Assembly (NCBI GenBank): GCA_902767565.1
Contig: CACXHY010000003.1
Span: forward strand, 62,001-126,000
Direction of reading: 5' to 3'
DNA length: 64,000 bases
Source: an uncultured Eubacteriales bacterium
GTDB lineage: Bacteria > Bacillota > Clostridia > Christensenellales > Aristaeellaceae
Notes under the pieces: model-generated
Seen by the model: the letters and a program-made list of their open reading frames with translations, nothing else
What the model was told of the DNA's origin: nothing
Database searches by the model: none
Part shown: in pieces, positions 35,060 to 43,289 of the stretch
How positions within the stretch are numbered: position 1 is the stretch's first letter
Layout of the letters: each line of letters starts with the position of its first letter
Program-made: the position numbers and the translations under genes

Positions 35060-35299
35060 ATGATGAATACGAATACAACGGAACTGAGCCTGGATGAACT
35101 GGAAATGGTAAACGGCGGTGTGGATCCGATCCAGACCGCGGCGGCAGCCGGCGCCGGCGGCATCGTCGGCGGAGCCTCGGGCGGAGTGCTCGGGGTCTGC
35201 CTCGGCCTGGCGACCGGCCCGATCGGCTGGATGGCCCTCGGCGGTGCCCTCATCGGCGGCGCCGCGTACGCCACCTACTACGCGGTGACCTCCAAATAA
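35060..35299 (+). CDS. putative class II bacteriocin-type precursor, Gly/Ala-rich
   Basis: 79 residues. The leader TELSLDELEMVNGG ends in Gly-Gly. The core of about 58 residues is rich in Gly and Ala, with G-x3-G spacings (GIVGGASGGVLGVCLGLATG, then ALGGALIGGAAY), as seen in pore-forming two-peptide and related bacteriocins. One Cys is present. AAAAGGAG precedes the ATG, and a clear terminator follows. With the peptide upstream it may form a two-component bacteriocin; this is inference, since no immunity or export gene is proven here. Confidence 0.6.
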   Translation: MMNTNTTELSLDELEMVNGGVDPIQTAAAAGAGGIVGGASGGVLGVCLGLATGPIGWMALGGALIGGAAYATYYAVTSK

Positions 35300-35326
35300 A
35301 CCGAAGCACGGTTCATCAAACGCGGA

Positions 35327-35370
35327 GCTGTGAAGATTTCCGATCTTTTCTTCACAGCCCCTTCTTTTTT
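35327..35370 (+). terminator. rho-independent terminator of the leader-peptide genes
   Basis: GCTGTGAAGA pairs with TCTTCACAGC, followed by CCCTTCTTTTTT. Confidence 0.85.
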
Positions 35371-35447
35371 GTCCATCCTGATGGTATGATACAGGCAGGG
35401 AGCGCGGCCCGGGACGCCGGCGTCCGTTTGCACCACGGAAGTGGGGA

Positions 35448-35787
35448 ATGAAAATGCGGGAGATCCGGACCGAGCGCCTGCTGTTTCGGCCTTTCAGGGA
35501 AGTCCGACGATGATGACCTGTATGAGTTCCTGCCACAGCTGAGGGACGATGAATTCGAAGGCTATCCGGGGATTACCCGGGAGGGTGCGCACAGGGTTTA
35601 CGCCGAATGCGACCCGCGGAACGTCCCGTCGTGGAAGCTGCCGGAGAAGGCGGGCCTGAAGCGCGAGGCGCATCTCAGGCAGAACATCCGGTTCCGCAGG
35701 GATGAATACGGTATGCCCGTGCGGAAGGACACGCTGATCTGCGCGATGCCGGAAAGCGACAACAGTACAATCGGGAGTATGATATGA
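35448..35787 (+). pseudogene. GNAT acetyltransferase remnant (internal deletion and frameshift)
   Basis: The start reads MKMREIRTERLLFRPF, the classic opening of RimJ/RimL-type acetyltransferases. At about 35500 the frame shifts, giving DDDLYEFLPQLRDDEFEGYP. It then jumps to the family's C-terminal region (AECDPRNVPSWKLPEKAGLK, REAHLRQNI). The acetyl-CoA binding core between them is missing. The stop overlaps the next gene's ATG in an ATGA, so the remnant may still serve as its leader. Confidence 0.65.
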
Positions 35788-36233
35788 AAGAGCATCCATC
35801 TGAAATCACGATCCGGGAGGAGCGGCTTACCGCGGAGGAGTACATCGACTTCCTCAAACGGACCGACCTGGGCTCGCAGTATCCGAAGGAGCGCTTTGCG
35901 GAGCGCATCGCCAAACTGGTGCAAACCGTGTCCGTCAGCCTGATCGCCCGGGATGAGCGGGGCCTGCCGGTGGGCGTGCTGTTCGGCCTGACGGACTTCG
36001 CCTACTGGCTGTATGTCACCGACCTGGGTGTGGACAGGAACTATACCCATCGGGGCATCGGCCGACGCCTGCTGCAGACCGCCCATGAGCTGGCCGGCGG
36101 CGAGAAGGACATCGCGGTCTATCTGATCGCCAACGAAGACGCCGTGCCTTTCTATGAAAAATGCGGCCTGAAGAGGGCCGACGACGTGATGAAGTACAAT
36201 CATATCGAATGGACGGAGTTCACGGTGAGCTGA
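35784..36233 (+). CDS. GNAT family N-acetyltransferase
   Basis: 149 residues. VTDLGVDRNYTHRGIGRRLL (about 77-96) is acetyl-CoA motif A, and NEDAVPFYEKCGLKRADDVM is the motif B region. The start overlaps the remnant's stop by 4 bases, so translation may be coupled. Acceptor unknown. A terminator that mostly serves the opposing MerR gene lies 60 bases downstream. Confidence 0.8.
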   Translation: MKEHPSEITIREERLTAEEYIDFLKRTDLGSQYPKERFAERIAKLVQTVSVSLIARDERGLPVGVLFGLTDFAYWLYVTDLGVDRNYTHRGIGRRLLQTAHELAGGEKDIAVYLIANEDAVPFYEKCGLKRADDVMKYNHIEWTEFTVS

Positions 36234-36294
36234 TCAATAACCTCGGATTCTGTTCTTCGGCCGGCCCGGCTGAAGACAGGCCCCGTACAGAAAA

Positions 36295-36315
36295 CGCCAC
36301 CCTGCACGGGTGGCG
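36295..36315 (-). terminator. terminator between convergent GNAT and MerR genes
   Basis: CGCCACC pairs with GGTGGCG across 7 bases. On the minus strand TTTT follows, so it mainly ends the MerR-type gene. Confidence 0.6.
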
Positions 36316-36363
36316 TAATTTGATGATTTCGTTCGGTCCGGCCGATCGCGCGGTTCCGTTCGA

Positions 36364-37251
36364 TCATTTCTGAAACAGCTCAAAACGGTTGATCCCGTTG
36401 TCGCTCAGGCCTATGGTGCAGTTTGTGCCGCCCTGCACCGTGCCGTAAAGGGCATCCATGACGGCCAGCATCAGGGTCGGGAATCCCGGATCGCCGACCG
36501 GGCTGTCCCTGCGCACCCGGAAGCGGCAGTATGTCTGCTTTCCGGCGGCGAGCTGCGGGATGCGGCGAATCCATTCGCTGACATGATCCCAGCCGCTGTA
36601 TTCGCAGATCTTCTCCGCATCCGGAGGGAGCGCTTCTCCGGAGCCGTCTTTCTCCTTTTCCGCCCGAAGAAGCAGGGACGTTCTGTCGGCGTTTCCGTTT
36701 GCGAGCGTATCCAGGACCTCTTTCACAAAGGCCGGATCCTGACCGCCCATCTGCTGCGCGATCCCGGCGCCGGCCTCCCTGCACTGGGACAGCCAGTCGG
36801 CGATGGTTTCGTGGACCCTGGCGCGGGTCTCCGTTTCCGCCTCGGTGTCCAGTCCGAATTCCTTCCACAGGACGGGATTGTTTGCGCCGCCTTCGACCAG
36901 ATTCATCAACATGGTGACCATGTTCCGCATATCCATGACTTCGCGGAGGTATGATTGCTGTATTTCCCGGATTCTTTCCAGCTTCCGCTTCTGCTCCTGG
37001 ATCTTGCGCTCCAGTGCGGCAATCAGGAGATCGTCATCCCCCGGAAGAAGCGCTTTGATCTCCTCAATGGAGAGATCCGCCTGCTGCAGGTTCTTGATCT
37101 TTACAAACAGCAGTGCCTGCTCTTCTTCGTAATACCTGTAACCGGTCCATTCATCGACCTTCGCCGGCTTCATCAGGCCGATGCGGTCATAATAGCGCAG
37201 GGTCTGGGTGTTGCATCCGCAAAGCTTTGCGAAACCTTGGATCGTGATCAT
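36364..37251 (-). CDS. MerR family transcriptional regulator with C-terminal effector domain
   Basis: 295 residues. The N-terminal MerR winged helix reads FAKLCGCNTQTLRYYDRIGL, then KVDEWTGYRYY; a long coiled-coil dimer helix spans about 75-115. The C-terminal part (about 120-295) resembles a GyrI-like ligand-binding region only loosely (SEWIRRIPQLAAGKQTYCRF). Such regulators sense drugs or metabolites and untwist a long promoter spacer. No efflux gene is adjacent, so it may mainly regulate itself. Palindromic operator upstream. Confidence 0.8.
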   Translation of the reverse strand: MITIQGFAKLCGCNTQTLRYYDRIGLMKPAKVDEWTGYRYYEEEQALLFVKIKNLQQADLSIEEIKALLPGDDDLLIAALERKIQEQKRKLERIREIQQSYLREVMDMRNMVTMLMNLVEGGANNPVLWKEFGLDTEAETETRARVHETIADWLSQCREAGAGIAQQMGGQDPAFVKEVLDTLANGNADRTSLLLRAEKEKDGSGEALPPDAEKICEYSGWDHVSEWIRRIPQLAAGKQTYCRFRVRRDSPVGDPGFPTLMLAVMDALYGTVQGGTNCTIGLSDNGINRFELFQK

Positions 37252-37273
37252 ACCTCATCCTCCTCGTCCTCAC

Positions 37274-37302
37274 TGTATCATTGCAGTGAAGTGCAAGGTC
37301 AA
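37274..37302 (-). promoter_or_regulatory. MerR-gene promoter with palindromic operator in the spacer
   Basis: On the minus strand TTGACC, then TTGCACTTCACTGCAA (near-perfect palindrome, 37281-37296), then TGATAC/GATACA as -10. The operator lies between -35 and -10, as in MerR-type promoters. Confidence 0.6.
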
Positions 37303-37435
37303 GCCCTTTTTTTGAATTTTCGGAGAGTTTTCGGCTGAGCCAGGCCCGAACGGCATGCTCGGTGTCATCACCCGAACTGCTGTCAGGCGTTTCACGGTCA
37401 TCGCTCCTCACACCTTGCAGTTGACTTTTGATGAA

Positions 37436-37838
37436 TCACCCGCCATAAGCATCTTCGTATTCTTCCTCGACGCTCTGATCAACAGCCCGCCACAATAATA
37501 CTCCGGACTGATCAAATGCGCTGTATATGGTTTCGATAATCCATGGCTCATCATCGCCGGCCGGCTCAATGTATTGACTGGAGACAACAAGATAGTATTC
37601 ACCGTAATCAATAAACAGTTCCGGTACGCCTGTATCAAATTCAGCAAGGATTCCTTTTTGATCATATACAGGTTCTCCATGATACAGCCCGACAGAGACC
37701 GCTGTTGTCTCATAAGCTTCTTCTTCCGATACCTTGGTAGAATTCACAATCCGGAACTCCCTGTCAACCATCACCATCAGATACGAGGTTCCGGTTCCGG
37801 GTTCGCAACGCTCAGCAAAATCTCCGTCTTGTGAACGG
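37436..37838 (-). pseudogene. 3' part of an unidentified gene, 5' end lost
   Basis: About 130 residues are readable: ERCEPGTGTSYLMVMVDREF, then KVSEEEAYETTAVSVGLYHG, EYYLVVSSQYIEPAG and an acidic tail VEEEYEDAYGG. It is AT-richer than its neighbours and has no recognised family; it may be a secreted or immunity-like beta protein. The frame continues upstream only as antisense of a nucleoside phosphorylase fragment. No ribosome site or promoter is found. It is read as one side of a deletion scar at about 37838-37846. Confidence 0.45.
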
Positions 37839-37845
37839 ACACATA

Positions 37846-38261
37846 CACAGAAGACATTCGGGAAATACATCATCCCGACGGAAAGCTATCGCGGAGAAGC
37901 CTGCTCCTACTACTACGCGGAACCCGCGGATTACATCGGGATCCGGAATGCGGACCGGCTGTCCGACGTCTTTGATGAGATCGGCGCGCCCTATGTCAAA
38001 GGCAGGGTCTGGACGACAGGCTCCATGCTCCGTGAAACCGCGGGCCTTGTCCGAAAGAGAAAGGCGGAGGGCTGCCTGGCGGTGGAGATGGAGCTGGCCG
38101 GGGTTCAGGCGGTGTGCGATTTTCACGGCTTTGAACTGTATGATTTCCTGGAGGCCGGGGATGTCCTCGGGGAGAGCGGGTGGGACATCGAAAACCTGCC
38201 CGCCGCCAATCACGACCTGGGGAAACTCGTGATTGCCCTTGAGATCGCAAAGAGAGTGTGA
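37846..38261 (+). pseudogene. nucleoside phosphorylase, C-terminal fragment
   Basis: About 135 residues of the PNP/UDP family: GKYIIPTESYRGEACSYYYA, then VWTTGSMLRETAGLVRKRKA and CLAVEMELAGVQAVCDFHG. The E-M-E motif binds ribose and phosphate in uridine-phosphorylase-type enzymes. Roughly the first 110 residues, with the phosphate loop, are missing, and the frame upstream is antisense to another fragment. The remaining part cannot form a complete active site. Confidence 0.65.
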
Positions 38262-38390
38262 ACTGTCGGCCGCGAGCGCATCAAAAAAACAGAACCTTCA
38301 GACGCATGGGATGCGCGGTCATCCGGTTCCGTTTTTGCGGGGTCCTCAGCCGTCAGAGTTTTTCACGCCCCGGGGGCGCGGCTTCCCCCG

Positions 38391-38963
38391 TCACTTCTTC
38401 ATCAGCGCGGCGCCGGCGTTCCAGGCCTTGCCGACCTGCTCGCCGGAGACATAGTATCCGTGGCGGAACTGGTCGAAGATCAGCGCGTCCAGTTTCGCGG
38501 GGTCGACCTTGCCCTTCTCGTCCAGCACGGCCTCCTCGGCGGCCACGTTGACGATCTTCCCGACGATGGCGTACATGTTCTCGGTATCGATGACCTCGGC
38601 CAGCTCGCACTCCATCACCACCGGGAACTCCTCCACAATGGGGGCGTTCACGTGCCCGCTCTTCACCGCGTGATACCCGGTGCGCTCGAACTTGTCGTCC
38701 ATCTTGTTGCCCGACGCGATGCCGAAGAAATCGGCGACGTCCATGTGCGCCCGGTCCGCGAGGGCGACGGTGAAGGCCTTCGTCTTCAGCAGGTTCTGCG
38801 TCGTCTTGTGGTCTTCATCGATGAACAGCGCGATCTTATCCATGGCGCAGATCATGCCCCAGGCCGCGTTCATGACGTTGACCTTGCCGGCCTCGTCATA
38901 CGCGGCGACCATCAGCACGGGCATGGGGTACACGGCCTGCACGACACCGAGATCCTTCTTCAT
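38391..38963 (-). CDS. flavin reductase family protein
   Basis: 190 residues of the split-barrel FMN-binding fold. MPVLMVAAYDEAGKVNVMNA (residues about 14-33) and KTTQNLLKTKAFTVALADRA (about 56-75) are the FMN-contacting segments of the DIM6/NTAB family. It reduces flavin or moves electrons from it; the acceptor is unknown. The ATG at 38963 follows GGAGGGATTTCCC. It is divergent from an HxlR regulator, with an operator-like inverted repeat between them. This pairing is common for HxlR-controlled flavoproteins sensing electrophiles or redox stress. Confidence 0.8.
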   Translation of the reverse strand: MKKDLGVVQAVYPMPVLMVAAYDEAGKVNVMNAAWGMICAMDKIALFIDEDHKTTQNLLKTKAFTVALADRAHMDVADFFGIASGNKMDDKFERTGYHAVKSGHVNAPIVEEFPVVMECELAEVIDTENMYAIVGKIVNVAAEEAVLDEKGKVDPAKLDALIFDQFRHGYYVSGEQVGKAWNAGAALMKK

Positions 38964-39007
38964 GGGAAATCCCTCCTGACAAACGTGATTGCCCTTTCGG
39001 CAGAAAT

Positions 39008-39061
39008 ATGATATCATGGAGCCGGAAACACAGCAAGTACCCACATGAAAGAAAGGTACTT
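39008..39061. promoter_or_regulatory. promoter of the flavin reductase gene and HxlR operator
   Basis: The leftward promoter is TTGCTG (39031-39036), 17 bases, TATCAT (39008-39013). AAGTACC (39035-39041) and GGTACTT (39055-39061) form a perfect inverted repeat that touches this -35 box and ends 14 bases before the HxlR start. It is the likely binding site of the divergent regulator. Confidence 0.6.
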
Positions 39062-39075
39062 ACCGGGAGGTAAGC

Positions 39076-39417
39076 GTGGTGACGAAACGGATCGAGGAAG
39101 CGGACTTTTCCGCCACCGGATACAGCTACACCCTGTCCCTGATCGCGGGGAAGTACAAGCCGATCATCCTGTACTGCCTGATGGAGTATGAGCCCGTGCG
39201 CTTCAATGAGATGCAGCGGTACCTCGGCCGGGTGGCGGATAAGACCCTCAGCCAGCACCTGAAGGAACTGGAGCGGGACGGCCTGATCCACAGGGAGATG
39301 TACCCCGAGGTCCCGCCCCGGGTGGAATACACCCTGACGGAGCGCGGCCGTTCCCTGATGCAGGTCCTCGACCGGCTGTGCGACTGGGGGAACGAGAACC
39401 GGCCGCATTCTTCCTGA
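39076..39417 (+). CDS. HxlR family winged-helix transcriptional regulator
   Basis: 113 residues. The fold is clear: LSLIAGKYKPIILYCLMEYE, then VRFNEMQRYLGRVADKTLSQ (recognition helix) and the wing EMYPEVPPRVEYTLTERGRS. No conserved N-terminal Cys is present, unlike HypR-type redox sensors. GTG start at 39076 with GGGAGG five bases upstream. It most likely controls itself and the divergent flavin reductase through the AAGTACC repeat. Confidence 0.85.
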   Translation: MVTKRIEEADFSATGYSYTLSLIAGKYKPIILYCLMEYEPVRFNEMQRYLGRVADKTLSQHLKELERDGLIHREMYPEVPPRVEYTLTERGRSLMQVLDRLCDWGNENRPHSS

Positions 39418-39527
39418 ACGGGAATCGATCAGAAACCCCCGGCTTGCGAGAACAGCCGTTGAACCCAAATCATTATTGCGTAAATGACTTCTGGGAATCA
39501 ATTCCGGATCGCGGGGGAGAAGAGAAC

Positions 39528-40106
39528 ATGCAGTATGAGATCATCGCATTGCCCAAAGATCGGTGGAAAGGCACGCCTATCCCCCTGACCACCCGAAGCG
39601 ACAGTTATTATGACCTTGAACTGAGCCCGCTGACCGGCGAGGGATGTACGGTCTCCCTTGTCCGGAAACCGACGGAAAGGGAAATCGTTCATACGCCGGA
39701 GGAATATGATTTCCCCGATGGACTTTATGCGGATCACTGGGAAGGGGCGGAAGCTTACGGCGTTGTGAGCGAGACCGGTGAAATGCTGGCCTGCATCGAA
39801 GTCTGTCCCGAGGAGTGGTCGAACAGGCTCATGGTGACCGAACTGTGGGTGAGTGAAGCGCTCCGGGGGAAAGGCATCGGAAAGCGGCTGATGGACCGAG
39901 CCAAGGAAGTCGCCGTCCGGCAGAACAGGCGCGCCGTCATCCTGGAAACGCAATCCTGCAATACAAACGCGATCGGATTCTACCTTCACCAGGGATTTGA
40001 ACTGATCGGGTTTGACACCTGCTGCTATACAAACAATGACATCGGCCGCAGGGAAGTCAGGATCAACCTCGGATACTTTTTCCACAGAGAAGGGCGCAGA
40101 AGGTAG
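39528..40106 (+). CDS. GNAT family N-acetyltransferase
   Basis: 192 residues. VSEALRGKGIGKRLMDRAKE at about residues 105-124 is acetyl-CoA motif A, with R-G-K-G-I-G. NTNAIGFYLHQGFELIGFDT is the C-terminal region typical of the family. An N-terminal stretch of about 60 residues is specific to this protein. GGAGAAGAGAAC precedes the ATG. First of three acetyltransferases in a row on this strand. Acceptor unknown. Confidence 0.8.
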   Translation: MQYEIIALPKDRWKGTPIPLTTRSDSYYDLELSPLTGEGCTVSLVRKPTEREIVHTPEEYDFPDGLYADHWEGAEAYGVVSETGEMLACIEVCPEEWSNRLMVTELWVSEALRGKGIGKRLMDRAKEVAVRQNRRAVILETQSCNTNAIGFYLHQGFELIGFDTCCYTNNDIGRREVRINLGYFFHREGRRR

Positions 40107-40163
40107 AGAGTTAGGATCGGAAACGGCGAAGAAACCGAATTTGGGCGGAGGATTGAAATCACC

Positions 40164-40667
40164 ATGGAAGAATTTGATTCGATCTGTATCAAATCGGCTG
40201 AAACCGATGAGGAACTGTGCGGGAGAGGCTATGTGCACTGCACCTCATGGCAGGAAGCCTACAGAGGGATCGTCAGCGACCGATATCTCGATTCGATGAC
40301 CGTGGCGGCCACCACGGCGCGCGCACGGCAGTTCCCGGAAAACACGCTGATCGCCAAGGATGGGGAGAAAGTGGTGGGATTTGCGGTCTACGGTCCGTCG
40401 AGAGATGAGGATTTGAAGGACGCAGGCGAGGTTGTCGCCATTTATGTGCTCTCGGCGTATTACGGCCGCAAAATCGGATACCGGTTGATGAACGAAGCAT
40501 TTGCCAGGCTCAGCGAATACGATACCATCTATGTGTGGGTGTTCGAAAAGAACGAGAGGGCGATCCGATTCTATCAACGATACGGTTTTGAATTCGACGG
40601 ATGCAGAAAGCAATGGAAACTCGGCGCACCGGTCTCGATCGTCCGAATGGTCAAGAGAAGAGCGTGA
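40164..40667 (+). CDS. GNAT family N-acetyltransferase
   Basis: 167 residues. VVAIYVLSAYYGRKIGYRLM (about 92-111) is a variant motif A with Y-G-R-K-I-G. VFEKNERAIRFYQRYGFEFD is the following conserved region, and WQEAYRGIVSDRYLD near the N-terminus is typical of the RimI-like GNAT subgroup. It is 57 bases after the previous GNAT gene and 50 bases before the next. Acceptor unknown. Confidence 0.8.
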   Translation: MEEFDSICIKSAETDEELCGRGYVHCTSWQEAYRGIVSDRYLDSMTVAATTARARQFPENTLIAKDGEKVVGFAVYGPSRDEDLKDAGEVVAIYVLSAYYGRKIGYRLMNEAFARLSEYDTIYVWVFEKNERAIRFYQRYGFEFDGCRKQWKLGAPVSIVRMVKRRA

Positions 40668-40717
40668 AGCGGGAGCCGGACAAGCTGGGGCTGATTTCGC
40701 CCGGGAGGAGGCCGTTC

Positions 40718-41518
40718 ATGGATCCATTTGTGGATGAGAGAGATTTCGCGCTGCTCAGCCGGGATCACTGTACCTTTGCGGCCCTGGCGAGGATCCTGAA
40801 AGGGGAATGCGAACTCATTCGGAGCAATCACGAGGATCTGCTGTTATGCCATTCGGAGTCCCGTTATCCCGTCTGGATCCGGACGCCGGACAATGCGCCG
40901 GACGAGGTGAAAAAGGCCGCGTGGGAGCTGGCCCGCGATCTTCGTCCGCTCGGCGGCGGATACCGATATAATCTGAAATACGAACTGGCGGAGTACTTTA
41001 TTGAAAAGGCGGCCGGCGAGGGCGTTCACGCGGGGATATGGATGAACATGTTTGTGTACGATTGCCCCTCGCCCATCCCGCCGGATACCGCCGCCGACGG
41101 CGGTCTGCACTGCTGTACCGCGGAGGATGAGGAAGAGGCGGCGTCCATGATCCCGCATTTCTATACGGAGATCGGAGAGGAAGAACCGCCGTATGAGCAC
41201 TGTCTGGAAAAGGTGAGAGACCTCATCGCGGGCAAAGGATTCTTCTTCTGGAAAAACAAAGACGGAAAGACGGTCGCGTGCTGTTCCTGCAGGCTGAACG
41301 ACGGGTTCGCATCGATCAGCAGCGTATATACTTTCCCGGACGAGCGCAGGAAGCATTACGCCCGGAATCTGGTCTATCAGGTGACACGGAGAGCATCGGA
41401 CGCAGGCTGTATCCCGATGCTGTATACGGACGCGGATTATCGGGCTTCCAACGCCTGCTATGAAAAGATCGGGTACATCCTGCGGGGGAAGCTGTGCACC
41501 GTCGCGATCGCGGATTGA
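40718..41518 (+). CDS. GNAT family N-acetyltransferase with extra N-terminal domain
   Basis: 266 residues. The C-terminal half is a GNAT domain: FFFWKNKDGKTVACCSCRLN, then ISSVYTFPDERRKHYARNLV (motif A with R-K-H-Y-A in place of G-x-G) and DYRASNACYEKIGYILRGKL. The first 130 residues form a separate alpha/beta part (RYPVWIRTPDNAPDEVKKAA) seen in two-domain acetyltransferases. GGGAGGAGG precedes the ATG at 40718. Acceptor unknown. Confidence 0.75.
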   Translation: MDPFVDERDFALLSRDHCTFAALARILKGECELIRSNHEDLLLCHSESRYPVWIRTPDNAPDEVKKAAWELARDLRPLGGGYRYNLKYELAEYFIEKAAGEGVHAGIWMNMFVYDCPSPIPPDTAADGGLHCCTAEDEEEAASMIPHFYTEIGEEEPPYEHCLEKVRDLIAGKGFFFWKNKDGKTVACCSCRLNDGFASISSVYTFPDERRKHYARNLVYQVTRRASDAGCIPMLYTDADYRASNACYEKIGYILRGKLCTVAIAD

Positions 41519-41583
41519 CCCATGCGTTTCAGCTTTGAGTTCATCAAACGATCGGCAAGCCGGGATCTGAGGAGGTGACGAAA

Positions 41584-42432
41584 ATGAACAAGATCAGGAT
41601 GATCGCCGATCGCGAAGCCAATTACATCTATCACATGCTCTCCGTCGCCCGATGCGGCTATGACAACGATTACGGCGCTAGATACCGCGGCGATTATCCG
41701 CAGGAAGACCTTGCCCTGCTGAAGAAGCATGAGCGGCTGATCACCTGCGCGGGAGGCTCGCACTGGGGCGAACTGTACACCCTGATGATCTGCTGGCCGA
41801 TCGCGGAATGGACCGGAGACGCAAGATCCTTCTATCGGGAGATCATCGATCAGGCCGACCGCGGGGAGGTTCCGGAGCACTATCTCGCCCTTGCTCCCGC
41901 GGCGCGCGGGATCGCGGAAGTCATGGTCCGGAACTACGATCACTATGTCCGTGCAATCTGGCCGGAGGACAGGAAGCTTCTGGAGGACTATATCGCCCGG
42001 GTGATGCCGCTCTTTGAGCGGGACGGCTTCACGGAGCGGGCGGAAGCGGCCGTCGGCTGCCGGCTGCCCGTGGAAGCGTTCTGCCCGACGATGGTCACAT
42101 CGATCCAGGGCGGAGCCAATGCGATCGATGTTTCCGACACACAGGATATTTTCGGGATCAGCCGGAGCCCTGAGGACAGTTTTCTCTTCATCGGGCATGA
42201 GTTCATCATCTATCTGCTGAAACAGGCTTTGCGCGAAGAGGATGCCTTCAGACGCTTTGAGACCTGGGAACCCACGGAGGGGCTGGCGGAATACTATCTG
42301 AAGGAGGTGACCGGGAAAACGCTCTTTGCCGGCGCCGGAAAATGGACCGATCTGTATGCCCGGTGCGCCCGCGAAGGCCATCCGTCTGCGGCTGCGCTGT
42401 ACACAGAAGCGCTGGCCCGGAACGGATCATGA
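41584..42432 (+). CDS. hypothetical protein, unrecognised family
   Basis: 282 residues, soluble, mixed helical. Visible features are IADREANYIYHMLSVARCGY at the N-terminus, HWGELYTLMICWPIAEWTGD in the first third, and GHEFIIYLLKQALREEDAFR followed by EGLAEYYL. The H-E-x-x-I and EGLAEYY segments resemble the helices of gluzincin metallopeptidases, but the second His of H-E-x-x-H is absent, so activity is doubtful. GGAGGTGA is five bases before the ATG. It follows the acetyltransferases on the same strand. Confidence 0.5.
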   Translation: MNKIRMIADREANYIYHMLSVARCGYDNDYGARYRGDYPQEDLALLKKHERLITCAGGSHWGELYTLMICWPIAEWTGDARSFYREIIDQADRGEVPEHYLALAPAARGIAEVMVRNYDHYVRAIWPEDRKLLEDYIARVMPLFERDGFTERAEAAVGCRLPVEAFCPTMVTSIQGGANAIDVSDTQDIFGISRSPEDSFLFIGHEFIIYLLKQALREEDAFRRFETWEPTEGLAEYYLKEVTGKTLFAGAGKWTDLYARCAREGHPSAAALYTEALARNGS

Positions 42433-42550
42433 CAGCGAAAGGCGGAGGCTCCTCTTTCAATTCCGGCAGCGCGAATTGCGGCAAATCGAAGGCTGTCGGG
42501 ATCATTGAAGCCGATTCTTATGTTGACTTTCATTCGGAGGGAAAGAAAAG

Positions 42551-43210
42551 ATGAAATACCAGTACAGAGAAATGCCCGAATCCATGAGAGGGACATACGG
42601 AGAATTCGCAAAGAACTTCGGGTTTGATTGGAAAGAATTCATTATGGGAATACCGACACCAATGTTTCTTGTCACAACCTATAAATCCAACGGACAGCCG
42701 AATGCTTCAATGCAGTCATGGGCAGGGTTCACGAGCGCGAATCACGGGGGCGGGTATTACGCGATCCTGTGCAGCGTGAATAAGCGCGGGCATCTTTATC
42801 AAAGCCTGAATGAAAAGAAGGCAGCCGTGCTGAATTTCATGTCTTCTGATCTGTACACAGCCTGCATGAAGACGATACAGAACAATCAGTTCGAGGCGGA
42901 TGAGATCACTTCATCAGGGCTCACCGTGGAGAAAGCTTCATGGGTAGAAGCGCCGATGGTCGCCGAATGCTTCATGAACCTTGAGTGCCGGTATCTGTGG
43001 GAAAAAGAAATCGTACCGGGTGATGATCATGTCATGATCTGCCTTGAAGTCGCAGGCGGGCATATAGAGAAGGATTATCTGGAGGATATGTTCGGGGGCA
43101 AAGGGATACTTTACAATGTCCATTATCCGATCAATCCGGAAGATGTGAAAGAAAAAGGCTGCGATTATGTCGCTGCGCTCAGGAAAGCAAATCAATCCGG
43201 CGAGTATTGA
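42551..43210 (+). CDS. flavin reductase family protein
   Basis: 219 residues. The split-barrel FMN fold is suggested by IMGIPTPMFLVTTYKSNGQP (about 31-50), NASMQSWAGFTSANHGGGYY and SLNEKKAAVLNFMSS. EAPMVAECFMNLECRYLW is the barrel's later strand region. It resembles the second flavin reductase group, distinct from the one at 38391. Base composition is more AT-rich than the core genes. GGAGGGAAAGAAAAG precedes the ATG. Electron acceptor unknown. Confidence 0.75.
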   Translation: MKYQYREMPESMRGTYGEFAKNFGFDWKEFIMGIPTPMFLVTTYKSNGQPNASMQSWAGFTSANHGGGYYAILCSVNKRGHLYQSLNEKKAAVLNFMSSDLYTACMKTIQNNQFEADEITSSGLTVEKASWVEAPMVAECFMNLECRYLWEKEIVPGDDHVMICLEVAGGHIEKDYLEDMFGGKGILYNVHYPINPEDVKEKGCDYVAALRKANQSGEY

Positions 43211-43289
43211 TCATATACAAGGCAGCGCAATGTCAAAAGCAGTGGAAAATGCCGGTTTGTCATGCCGCTGACGCAACGGAGCCTGGGAT

